In this document: piece by piece, positions 28,207-35,255 of the stretch
Layout of the letters: each line of letters begins with the position of its first letter
Numbering within the stretch: position 1 is the stretch's first letter
Assembly: GCF_035189165.1 (NCBI RefSeq)
Contig: NZ_CP045246.1
Span: 2,356,001-2,420,000, forward strand
Length of the DNA: 64,000 bases
Reading direction: 5' to 3'
From: Arthrobacter sp. JZ12
GTDB taxonomy: Bacteria > Actinomycetota > Actinomycetes > Actinomycetales > Micrococcaceae
The notes under the pieces: generated by a model
What the model saw: only the letters and a program-made list of their open reading frames with translations
Told to the model about the DNA's origin: nothing
Databases searched by the model: none
Translations under genes and position numbers: made by a program

Positions 28207-29373
28207 TCAGACCGCCGAGCCTGAGCCGCTGGAACCTCGGCCGGCCCTGCCTTCTTCAATCAGCTCAAGCACCTCGCTCGCGTGAACGACTCCGAGGACC
28301 CTCCCGTCGTCGTCAACCGTGACGCCAAGCCCTGAAGGAGCGGACAGGGCCGCGTCCAGGGCCCGGCGGAGGGAGTCACCCTTGCGGTAGAGGGAACCGC
28401 CCGGCACGACGTCGGCCTGCTCCTTTGAGCCGAACGGCGCCGTGGGAGCCACCCAGCCGCGGGGGCGTCCGTCGTCGTCAACGACCAGGGTCCAGGTGGA
28501 ACCTGCTCCCGAAGCGCCTGGGCCCAGGTGGCTCAGGCGTACGGTCTCCACCTGGTGCACCGGCACGCCGTCGCCTGCTTGGAAGGAGAGGCGCCGGAAG
28601 CCGCGGTCCCTGCCGACGAAGCCGGCAACGAACTCGTCCACGGGGGCACGCAGGATTTCTTCGGGGGTCGCGTACTGCGCCAGACGGCCTCCGGTGGCGA
28701 AAACCGCAACCCTGTCGCCCAGCACCGTGGCTTCATCAATGTCGTGAGTGACGAACACGATTGTTTTGGCCAGGTCCCGCTGGAGCCTGAGCAGCTCCTC
28801 CTGGAGCTCATGGCGAACCACCGGGTCGACCGCGCTGAACGGTTCGTCCATCAGCAGGATCGGCGGGTCTGCGGCCAGTGCCCGCGCAACGCCCACGCGC
28901 TGCTGCTGTCCTCCGGAGAGTTGTCCCGGATACCGCTTGCCGAGGGATTGGGCCAGCCCGACGACGTCGAGCAGTTCGGCCGCGCGCCTGCGCGCTTCGG
29001 ATTTCGGGACGCCGTTCAGCCGCGGCACGGTGGCAATGTTGTCCAGCACCGAGCGGTGCGGTAGCAGGCCGGAGGACTGCATCACATAACCCATCGACCG
29101 ACGCAGTTCCGCGGCCTTCCGACGGGCAACGTCACGGCCGTCCACGAGGATGGTGCCCGACGACGGTTCCACCATCCGGTTGATCATCCGCAGTGACGTG
29201 GTCTTGCCGCATCCCGAGGGGCCGACAAAAACGGTGATTGCCCCGCGGGGGATGTCCATACTCAGATTCTCGACGGCGGCCGCTCCCCCTCCGTACTGCT
29301 TGGAGACGTTCTGGAAACGGATCGCCGCCAGTCCATCCGAGGCTCCGCTGGGGTCCGCTGTTCCGTCAGTCAT
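28207..29373 (-). CDS. Osmoprotectant ABC transporter ATPase with CBS domains
   Basis: A 388-residue ATPase: Walker A GPSGCGKTTSLRMIN near residue 50, signature LSGGQQQRVGVARAL, Walker B ILLMDEPFSA, then a C-terminal regulatory part (about 255-375) with two CBS-like units (VVDDDGRPRGWVAP; TVDDDGRVLGVVHASEVLELI). Tandem CBS is the mark of glycine-betaine/OpuC-type ATPases, where it senses ionic strength. ATG 29373 (MTDGTADPSG) is taken as the start. First gene of the operon, downstream of a palindrome-bearing promoter. Confidence 0.9.
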   Translation of the reverse strand: MTDGTADPSGASDGLAAIRFQNVSKQYGGGAAAVENLSMDIPRGAITVFVGPSGCGKTTSLRMINRMVEPSSGTILVDGRDVARRKAAELRRSMGYVMQSSGLLPHRSVLDNIATVPRLNGVPKSEARRRAAELLDVVGLAQSLGKRYPGQLSGGQQQRVGVARALAADPPILLMDEPFSAVDPVVRHELQEELLRLQRDLAKTIVFVTHDIDEATVLGDRVAVFATGGRLAQYATPEEILRAPVDEFVAGFVGRDRGFRRLSFQAGDGVPVHQVETVRLSHLGPGASGAGSTWTLVVDDDGRPRGWVAPTAPFGSKEQADVVPGGSLYRKGDSLRRALDAALSAPSGLGVTVDDDGRVLGVVHASEVLELIEEGRAGRGSSGSGSAV

Positions 29374-29476
29374 GCAGCCATGCCTTTCGTCGACGGGACG
29401 CCATGGCACGCTGCTTCAGCGCTTTCCTGAACCCTCATGGGTTCCGGGGGCGCTGGCAGGCGGCGTCGTCTTGATG

Positions 29477-29512
29477 AGTCTAGCTAGGCGTTCGGCGCGC
29501 ACAAGCGCTTGT
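29477..29512 (-). promoter_or_regulatory. Promoter and palindromic operator of the osmoprotectant operon
   Basis: On the minus strand TTGTGC (29504-29499), 16 bases and TAGACT (29482-29477) form a -35/-10 pair. A perfect 12-bp palindrome ACAAGCGCTTGT (29501-29512) overlaps the -35. Its AAGCGCTT centre resembles LacI/GalR-family operators. The leader before ATG 29373 is about 100 bases. Confidence 0.5.
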
Positions 29513-29602
29513 ATGGGCCGCGCGGGATATTTGTCTCGAATCGTTAGGACGGAACCGGTTCCCCCTTGCCGGAACGATTCCGGCCGCGCTTCCCGCGACT
29601 GT

Positions 29603-30685
29603 TCATTGCTCACGGAAGCGGTTGCGGTAATCCTTCGCCATGGCAGCATCCTTCGCCAGGCGATTGAACGAACGGGCATGCCGGCGCTGCTCCGCGACGC
29701 TCTGCCTCCGATGCAGGCCGGCCAGTTCACGCTGCATCTTCTGATAGCTGATCCATCTGCGCTCCTCTACCTCACCGGCCTCTATTGCGGCACGTACTGC
29801 ACAACCGGGTTCGCTGTCGTGTGCACAGTCTCGGAAGCGGCAGGATCCGAACAGTGCCTCGATATCGCCGAAGACGGGCTCGAGGCCGGCTTCGGCATTC
29901 CAGAGGGCGAACCCCCGGATCCCCGGCGTGTCCATCAGCACCGCACCGTTGCCCAGCGGGACAAGTTCCCGGGCTGTGGTGGTGTGCCGACCTTTGCCAT
30001 CGCCGGCACGCACTGCCCCGGTAGCCTGTACCGGCGCGCCGGCGAGCGCGTTGATCAGTGTGGACTTGCCCGCGCCGGAGGGACCGAGGAGCGCCACCGT
30101 ACTGCCCGGCGCAATCCGCTCCCGCAACACATCGATTCCATCCCCGGACTCCGCGGACGTAGTGAACACTTCCACTCCGCGGGCGCGTTCGACGGTCTGG
30201 GCGACAACGTCGTCGTGGCGGCCGCTCAGGTCCGCTTTGGTGAGGATGACGATGGGCACTGCCCCGGAATCCCATGCCGCAACCAGGGTGCGTTCGAGCC
30301 TGTTCGTCGACAGGGCACGATCGATGGGAACCGCCACCCCCACCAGGTCGAGATTTGCGCCCAGCACCTGCGCTTCGGACAGCGGGTCGTGCGCCTTCTT
30401 GCGCTGCAGCGCCGAGTAGCGCGGAAGGACGCCGACGACGGCGGGCGGGGCGCCGTCGTCGTCCGCCCTTTTTAGCGCTACCCAGTCACCCGTCACCGGG
30501 GTGCCGTCGGTGACGACATGGAAAGTCCCCCTGTCAGTGACGACGACGGCGCGGCCGCGGTCGGCGCGGATCACGCGGCCAGGTTCGAGGAGGTTCGACG
30601 CTGGTTGAAAAGAAGGTGATGAAAAGGAAAAGGTGAAGAGACCGCGGATGCGATCGGTATAGCCATAGTTCTCAAGGGAAGTCAC
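29603..30685 (-). CDS. rsgA: Ribosome small subunit-dependent GTPase RsgA
   Basis: A 360-residue circularly permuted GTPase for 30S maturation. An N-terminal OB fold is followed by G4 ILTKADL, then G1 GPSGAGKSTLINALAG near residue 195, and G3 DTPGIRGF. The C-terminal zinc knuckle is CRFRDCAHDSEPGC. The permuted motif order is diagnostic. It starts with GTG 30685 and lacks a strong Shine-Dalgarno; a 24-codon ORF with an excellent site lies just upstream, so leader-coupled translation is possible. Confidence 0.93.
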   Translation of the reverse strand: MTSLENYGYTDRIRGLFTFSFSSPSFQPASNLLEPGRVIRADRGRAVVVTDRGTFHVVTDGTPVTGDWVALKRADDDGAPPAVVGVLPRYSALQRKKAHDPLSEAQVLGANLDLVGVAVPIDRALSTNRLERTLVAAWDSGAVPIVILTKADLSGRHDDVVAQTVERARGVEVFTTSAESGDGIDVLRERIAPGSTVALLGPSGAGKSTLINALAGAPVQATGAVRAGDGKGRHTTTARELVPLGNGAVLMDTPGIRGFALWNAEAGLEPVFGDIEALFGSCRFRDCAHDSEPGCAVRAAIEAGEVEERRWISYQKMQRELAGLHRRQSVAEQRRHARSFNRLAKDAAMAKDYRNRFREQ

Positions 30686-30732
30686 GGGAGGTCCTTCGGG
30701 AGGAGCCTTCCGTGAGCCTAGTGGCTCGGGTC

Positions 30733-30807
30733 CTAGGAGGACGGTGCGCGGAAGGCAAGGAGAATGAGGGGTAGCGCGCAGCGCGCAGCGACGGCAACGG
30801 TGTTCAT
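30733..30807 (-). CDS. 24-residue leader ORF upstream of rsgA
   Basis: ATG 30807 is preceded by GGGAGGTGAGG, the best ribosome-binding site in the window, 7 bases away. The product is MNTVAVAARCALPLILLAFR plus APSS, a short hydrophobic peptide with one Cys. It ends 47 bases before the rsgA GTG, and a small stem GAGCC/GGCTC (30714-30727) lies between. It could be a leader peptide controlling rsgA or a small membrane peptide. Nothing beyond the ribosome-binding site, length and position supports it. Confidence 0.45.
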   Translation of the reverse strand: MNTVAVAARCALPLILLAFRAPSS

Positions 30808-30892
30808 GACCTCACCTCCCGAAACTTCAATCAATCAGCTGGGCCTGCCGGCCCCAAAGAGTCAAGTGCCCGCGGAATCACGGGACGAGGAC

Positions 30893-31341
30893 TTATGGTA
30901 GCGCGTGGGCTCGGCTTTGGTAAGAGAGGTGCAGCGCTTTGTCCACCAGGTCCACCCGCCGCAGGTTGGGGACGTCCTCGAGCCGGACCCAGGCCGCCTC
31001 GTCCGTTGAGCCGTCCAGCTCATGCACCAACTCGCCCGAGACAGGATGGGCGCGGTAGACGATACGCAGCGCATGCAGCGGGCGGCCGGAGCGGTTCAAC
31101 CGGTCCTCAGCGCGAACGTGCACACTGTCAACGCCCAGCAGTTCGTCGAGTTCGACTACGTAGCCCGTCTCCTCCAGCACTTCCCGGACGGCGGCCTCCG
31201 GAGCACCCTCGCCAAATTCCAGTCCCCCTCCGGGAGTGTCCAGGCTTCCTTTCCCGGTTGATTCCAGTGCGCAAGGAGGATTGACCCGTTCCGGATCACG
31301 ACGGCGTACGCCCCCACGCGGGTATCCCACTCCTGCACCAT
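30893..31341 (-). pseudogene. Nudix hydrolase, single-base frameshift
   Basis: Two adjacent frames together make one normal Nudix protein of about 150 residues. The first frame from ATG 31341 (MVQEWDTRVGAYAVVIRNG) runs to HWNQPGKEAWTLP. The second continues with GGGLEFGEGAPEAAV and REVLEETGY, a perfect Nudix box (Gx5Ex7REVxEExGY). The break is at about 31224-31234, in a C3-G2-A-G5 context, and one missing G restores the frame. The TAGACT promoter is intact. It is either a recent inactivation or a sequencing error in a G run. Confidence 0.8.
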
Positions 31342-31348
31342 GGCAGCC

Positions 31349-31354
31349 AGTCTA
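31349..31354 (-). promoter_or_regulatory. -10 hexamer TAGACT of the Nudix gene (leaderless)
   Basis: TAGACT on the minus strand ends 7 bases before ATG 31341. No Shine-Dalgarno is present. Confidence 0.5.
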
Positions 31355-31414
31355 GCCGTGTGGATTGGACCGGTCCGGCGTTATCCTGATCCCACCGCAA
31401 TCAGCAGGAGCACC

Positions 31415-32365
31415 ATGAGTAATCTCGACGTCCATCCCTCCGAGACAGCCTGCGAAAGCGCTGCCCGGACGACCCCAACCGTCGAACTGTTGCCTGACCG
31501 GGAAGTTCCCCTTGGCGGGGTGCGGGCGATGAGCGTCCGCCGGACGCTGCCCCAGCGGGCGCTGCCGACCATCGGTGCCTGGTGCTTTCTGGACGCGTTC
31601 GGTCCGGACAGGACCGCCATGCGGGTACTGCCGCATCCGCACACCGGGCTGCAAACGGTGACCTGGCCGTTGCTGGGTGAAGTCCGTCACCGGGACAGCG
31701 TTGGTTCCGACGTCGTTGTCCGCCCGGGAGAACTCAACATCATGACTGCGGGCTCGGGCATCTCGCACTCCGAGTTCAGCACCCCGGGCGAACTGCTCGC
31801 CGGCCTTCAATTGTGGATCGCGTTGCCCGGGGCTGCAGCATCCACCGAGCCGGCCTTCGAACGGCACACTGACCTCCCCCGGATCAGCGGAACCAACTTC
31901 AGCGGCACAGTCCTGGTTGGCTCCCTTGCGAGCGTCCAGAGCCCGGCGTCGGTGTACTCTCCCCTGGTTGGGGCAGAACTCCGATCCGACGACGGCGGCG
32001 ACATCGAGTTCCCGCTAGACGAGTCTTTCGAGCACGCGGTGCTGGTGCTTGAGGGAGTAATAGAGATCGACGGACAGCCAGTAGGACCGGGGCCCTTGGC
32101 ATATCTTGGCGTTGGCCGGTCAAATTTCAGCGCGCGGGCATCCGCCGGCAGCCGTTGGATGCTGCTCGGCGGGGAGCCCTTCGGCGAGGAGCTGCTGATG
32201 TGGTGGAACTTCGTGGGCCGGAGCCATGAGGAAATCGCACAGGCACGCGAGGACTGGGAGAACGGCCATCACCGATTCGGAACTGTGGACGGGCACGGAG
32301 GCGAACGCATCCCGGCGCCTGAACTCCCCTCCGTGCGGCTTACACCCCGACGCCGCCGACGTTAG
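31415..32365 (+). CDS. Pirin family protein
   Basis: A 316-residue bicupin. The N-terminal cupin has the metal-binding motif HPHTGLQTVTWPLLGEVRHRDS near residues 75-100, and GELNIMTAGSGISHSE completes the pirin signature with its His and Glu ligands. A C-terminal cupin with EELLMWWNFVGRSHEEI follows. Pirins bind iron, and some have quercetinase activity; no substrate can be assigned. ATG 31415 has AGGAG 5 bases upstream. Divergent from the Nudix gene. Confidence 0.9.
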   Translation: MSNLDVHPSETACESAARTTPTVELLPDREVPLGGVRAMSVRRTLPQRALPTIGAWCFLDAFGPDRTAMRVLPHPHTGLQTVTWPLLGEVRHRDSVGSDVVVRPGELNIMTAGSGISHSEFSTPGELLAGLQLWIALPGAAASTEPAFERHTDLPRISGTNFSGTVLVGSLASVQSPASVYSPLVGAELRSDDGGDIEFPLDESFEHAVLVLEGVIEIDGQPVGPGPLAYLGVGRSNFSARASAGSRWMLLGGEPFGEELLMWWNFVGRSHEEIAQAREDWENGHHRFGTVDGHGGERIPAPELPSVRLTPRRRRR

Positions 32366-32397
32366 GCCGGCGCTGAAGGCCGATCGGCCGCTGGCCC

Positions 32398-33333
32398 TCA
32401 GAGACTGCCGGTGGCCAGCAGGTATCTCACCCCGTAAACCGGGTCGGTCCTCAGGAATCGAACATCGGTGAAGCCGTTGTCTGCCAAGCCTTCATGGAGC
32501 ATCGTCCTCAGCGTGGCCTGGTGCGTGGCAAGCCCACCCCCAACTACCACGGGGCCGTGCAACTGAAGCACCGTCCCTACATCCTTCACCAGACCCACAA
32601 GATGCGCTGCTCCCTGTTCGACAATCGCGAGTGCGTCGGGGTCTCCCGCGTCCGCCGCTTCGAAGATCACACCGGCTTGCCCTGCCCAGAATTGTCGGGA
32701 TGAGCCTCCGTGAAAGAGTGCGATCAGTTGTTCGGGATGAGCCAGGCCGGTTGCCTTCAGGACGGCGATGCCCAGCGCACCCAGAGCCTGTCCCCGGTTG
32801 AACCGGCGCAGGGTTGCCCGGACGCCCTCCCGGGCCACCCAGTACGCGCTTCCCTCGTCCCCGAGAAGGTAGCCCCACCCGCCCGCGCGGGCTTGCCTGC
32901 CGTTCCCGTCCGCTCCCCAGGCAACCGATCCGGTTCCGGCGATCAATGCGATTCCGGTGAGCGCTTCTCCGGCTGCGAGGATGAGGCGGGTGTCGTGGAC
33001 GATATCGATCGAGGCGCCGGGAGCATGAGGGGCGATGAGGCGGCGGAGGGCGTCGGCGTCGTCGTCGGTGTCCACCCCGCCGGCCCCCACCACCACGCGC
33101 GCGACGCCACCTCCAAGAACAGCGAAAAGTTCTCCCAGTCTGGACGCAGCCTCTTCACCGCTCACGTTCTGCACGTTCGCGCTGCCGGTCCTCGCCTCGG
33201 CGACAACGGCTCCACCGCTCCAGCGGATGCCATGGGTTTTGGTTCCGCCGATATCAACCCCGATCACCTCCGAGGCCTCCGCCGCAACCTCTGGGCTTGT
33301 ATCAACGGGAGTTTCAGGGGGCGGGGTCGGCAT
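32398..33333 (-). CDS. BadF/BadG/NagK-type ATPase (probable N-acetylglucosamine kinase)
   Basis: A 311-residue protein with the ASKHA fold: phosphate-1 loop GVDIGGTKTHGIRW near residue 22, then VVVGAGGVDTDDDAD, ALIAGTGSVAWGADG and GWGYLLGDEGSAYWV. This order is that of N-acetylglucosamine kinase/BadF-like ATPases. A sugar kinase role is the likeliest, but the substrate is not certain. ATG 33333 follows a TAGTCT -10 box by 7 bases. Divergent from the AsnC-type regulator. Confidence 0.82.
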   Translation of the reverse strand: MPTPPPETPVDTSPEVAAEASEVIGVDIGGTKTHGIRWSGGAVVAEARTGSANVQNVSGEEAASRLGELFAVLGGGVARVVVGAGGVDTDDDADALRRLIAPHAPGASIDIVHDTRLILAAGEALTGIALIAGTGSVAWGADGNGRQARAGGWGYLLGDEGSAYWVAREGVRATLRRFNRGQALGALGIAVLKATGLAHPEQLIALFHGGSSRQFWAGQAGVIFEAADAGDPDALAIVEQGAAHLVGLVKDVGTVLQLHGPVVVGGGLATHQATLRTMLHEGLADNGFTDVRFLRTDPVYGVRYLLATGSL

Positions 33334-33340
33334 GGGCACA

Positions 33341-33346
33341 AGACTA
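33341..33346 (-). promoter_or_regulatory. -10 hexamer TAGTCT of the kinase gene (leaderless)
   Basis: TAGTCT on the minus strand, 7 bases before ATG 33333. Confidence 0.5.
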
Positions 33347-33413
33347 CGCAGACGCCGGTACGCTGGAAACAATTCCCGCAAGACAGGACGACAGGCGAAG
33401 CAGGTGCATCGGC

Positions 33414-33893
33414 ATGGCGACCATGGGCAAACCGGACGGGCTGGACGCGGTGGACCGCCGAATCGTCCAGGAGCTTCTGGCGGACGCGAGAATTACGAAC
33501 GCTCAGCTTGCGGAGAAGGTGGGCGTTGCGCCGTCCACCGCACTGCTGAGGACGCGCCAACTCATGGAACGCGGCGTGGTCACCGGTTTCCACGCGGAGC
33601 TGAATCCGGCAATGATCGGGCGGGCTGTGCAGGCGCTGATCTCCGTTCAGCTCAAGGGCCACGACCGCGAGGAGATCGACCGGTTCACGTCGCGGGTTCC
33701 GGCGCTGCCGGAAGTGGTCTCCACTTTCCACGTTTCCGGTGCAGTGGATTACCTCATCCACCTCGCAGTCTCCGATACCGATGCCCTGCGTGACTGGGTA
33801 CTGGACCATCTGACGACTGACCCCGTTGTCGGCCATACCGAGACGACGCTGGTCTTCAACCACATGCCGGGAAACCCCGGCCTCCTTCCCTGA
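33414..33893 (+). CDS. Lrp/AsnC family transcriptional regulator
   Basis: A 159-residue protein with an N-terminal AsnC-type helix-turn-helix (LDAVDRRIVQELLADARITNAQLAEKVGVAPSTALLR in outline, residues 10-48) and a C-terminal RAM ligand domain (VQALISVQLKGH, VVSTFHVSGAVDYLIHLAV). Such proteins sense amino acids as octamers. ATG 33414 lacks a strong ribosome-binding site but fits the family N-terminus. The divergent kinase gene is a possible target, by location only. Confidence 0.9.
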   Translation: MATMGKPDGLDAVDRRIVQELLADARITNAQLAEKVGVAPSTALLRTRQLMERGVVTGFHAELNPAMIGRAVQALISVQLKGHDREEIDRFTSRVPALPEVVSTFHVSGAVDYLIHLAVSDTDALRDWVLDHLTTDPVVGHTETTLVFNHMPGNPGLLP

Positions 33894-33905
33894 GCGTCGG
33901 AAGCG

Positions 33906-34100
33906 TCAGGGCCAGATGCCTGAATGCCGCATGGCGATTCCGTCCCGGAGCCGGTCCTCGTGGCGGGTATGGGAAACAACGGTTTGCTGACGCGCGGCAA
34001 GCCGCTCGCCGTAACGTACGAGCCAGCGGCCCAGCTGGATCAGAAGGGCATCGAATCCGGACGGACGACTGGCTAGGGAAAGGCTGGTAAGGGTGGTCAT
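33906..34100 (-). CDS. Small protein coupled to the ArsR-type regulator, 64 residues
   Basis: A 64-residue basic protein starting MTTLTSLSLASRPSG. Its ATG overlaps the stop of the upstream regulator by 4 bases, so the two are translated together. A predicted helix LIQLGRWLVRYGERLAARQQ has amphipathic character, followed by a His/Arg-rich end. Small proteins of this shape (one helix, RWLVRYGERL-like) occur next to ArsR genes in related actinobacteria. No function is known. Confidence 0.6.
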   Translation of the reverse strand: MTTLTSLSLASRPSGFDALLIQLGRWLVRYGERLAARQQTVVSHTRHEDRLRDGIAMRHSGIWP

Positions 34101-34717
34101 GACGTGCGCTCTTTCCGGGGCTCTGGAAACTGGCCCTGAATGATAGGGAAGGTGTTGAGGTGGATCTGCACCGCCTTGGCATCCGGGGAGGCGTCGCCCT
34201 CGGGGCGGTACTTTTCGAACAGCTCACGGGCGTAGTGCATGAGCTGCGTTGACAGTTCAGCAAGCTGCGCAGCCGTCAGGCGTGCGTTGATAGTGGAAAT
34301 GAGGGACGCTTCGAGCCACTCCTCCGGGAGGACCTGCGGAGCACGCTCCATGTAGTCCTCGAGCAGGGCGGCGCGGCTGTGGCTGAACTCCCGGTTGACG
34401 ATCGCGGCGACGTCGCGCGCTCCAGGATCCTGGGCCAGCTCGCTCGAGTAGAGATTCAGCGCACCCGGTGGACGCTCCCACCAGCGCTCGCGTGCGGAAC
34501 CTCTTCCTTCAACCTCGCGGACCAGTTCGTGGCGCGCGAGTTGCCGCAGGTGGTAGCTGGTGGACCCACTAGACTCCCCGAGCCGTGCAGCGAGCGCACT
34601 GGCTGTCTGCGGGCCGAACTGCGACAACGCATTGAGAAGCTGAATTCGCAGCGGATGCGTAAGAGCCTTCAGCACGCTGAGGTCGACGGTGCGGTCGGCG
34701 GGCCGTGCAGGTTCCAT
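34097..34717 (-). CDS. ArsR-type transcriptional regulator, self-regulated
   Basis: A 206-residue protein with an N-terminal winged helix: DLSVLKALTHPLRIQLLNAL, recognition helix GESSGSTSYHLRQLARHELV and wing EGRGSARERWWER. The long helical C-terminus may be an effector or dimer domain. ATG 34717 is chosen because a -35/-10 pair (TTGCAA, 17 bases, TATGCT) ends 7 bases before it, making it leaderless; in-frame ATGs at 34729 and 34753 fall in the promoter. TTTGCAA repeats cover the promoter. Confidence 0.85.
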   Translation of the reverse strand: MEPARPADRTVDLSVLKALTHPLRIQLLNALSQFGPQTASALAARLGESSGSTSYHLRQLARHELVREVEGRGSARERWWERPPGALNLYSSELAQDPGARDVAAIVNREFSHSRAALLEDYMERAPQVLPEEWLEASLISTINARLTAAQLAELSTQLMHYARELFEKYRPEGDASPDAKAVQIHLNTFPIIQGQFPEPRKERTS

Positions 34718-34724
34718 ACCGTCA

Positions 34725-34781
34725 AGCATAGGATTGCAAAGTAACCTTTGCAAGGTTTTGTTTGCAAACTAGTCTTTGCAG
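34725..34781. promoter_or_regulatory. Promoter and TTTGCAA operators of the ArsR-type gene
   Basis: The minus-strand -35 TTGCAA (34753-34748) and -10 TATGCT (34730-34725) are 17 bases apart. A perfect 8-bp inverted repeat TTGCAAAG-TAAC-CTTTGCAA (34734-34753) covers them. Two further copies (TTTGCAAAC at 34761-34769 and CTTTGCA at 34775-34781) continue towards the plus-strand gene. This fits repression by the ArsR protein, possibly of both sides. Confidence 0.65.
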
Positions 34782-34838
34782 ATCCTTTACAGCTTCGATT
34801 CTCATCCCTATCTCATGATGAGTCGCGATACTGGAACC

Positions 34839-35255
34839 ATGATGCGGTCGCAAGTGCAAACGTGGCTGATAGCTGCAGGCAGTGCCGGAGCTGTCTGTGC
34901 TGTGGGTCTGGGCCTGCTCGGCGCCCTGCGCAGCCCCGCTCCGGAGAACCTTGGTCCGGCTGTCGGAATAACCGTGACCGGGACGCCCACTCCGCCGAAA
35001 ACCGCGTCTCCTACCCCTTCGCCATCCGGGTCACCTACCCAGTCACCCTCTCCCTCGCCGACGCCCTCCCCCTCGCCGTCACCCTCCGAGGAACCAACCG
35101 AGGCAGTTGCTCCTCCCGCTGTTGTTCCGGTACCGCCGCCTGTGATCGATGACGATGGGGACGATGACAGCGGCCATGGCCGCGGAGGCAACGACGACAT
35201 CGACGATGACGTCGAGGTGGACATCGAGATTGAGGAGGACTTCGACGATGACTAG
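34839..35255 (+). CDS. Membrane-anchored protein with Pro/Ser/Thr linker and acidic tail
   Basis: A 138-residue protein. One N-terminal hydrophobic segment (about residues 8-28) acts as signal anchor. A Pro/Ser/Thr-rich linker of about 50 residues follows (TPTPPKTASPTPSPSGSPT), then a short PPAVVPVPPP stretch, and an extremely acidic end (DDDGDDDSGHGRGG and VEVDIEIEEDFDDD). The tail should lie outside the cell and could bind Ca2+, Mg2+ or other cations. Its stop overlaps the histidine-kinase start by 8 bases, so it is the first gene of the kinase operon. ATG 34839 follows GATACT by 6 bases; an upstream ATG at 34776 is less likely. Confidence 0.7.
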   Translation: MMRSQVQTWLIAAGSAGAVCAVGLGLLGALRSPAPENLGPAVGITVTGTPTPPKTASPTPSPSGSPTQSPSPSPTPSPSPSPSEEPTEAVAPPAVVPVPPPVIDDDGDDDSGHGRGGNDDIDDDVEVDIEIEEDFDDD

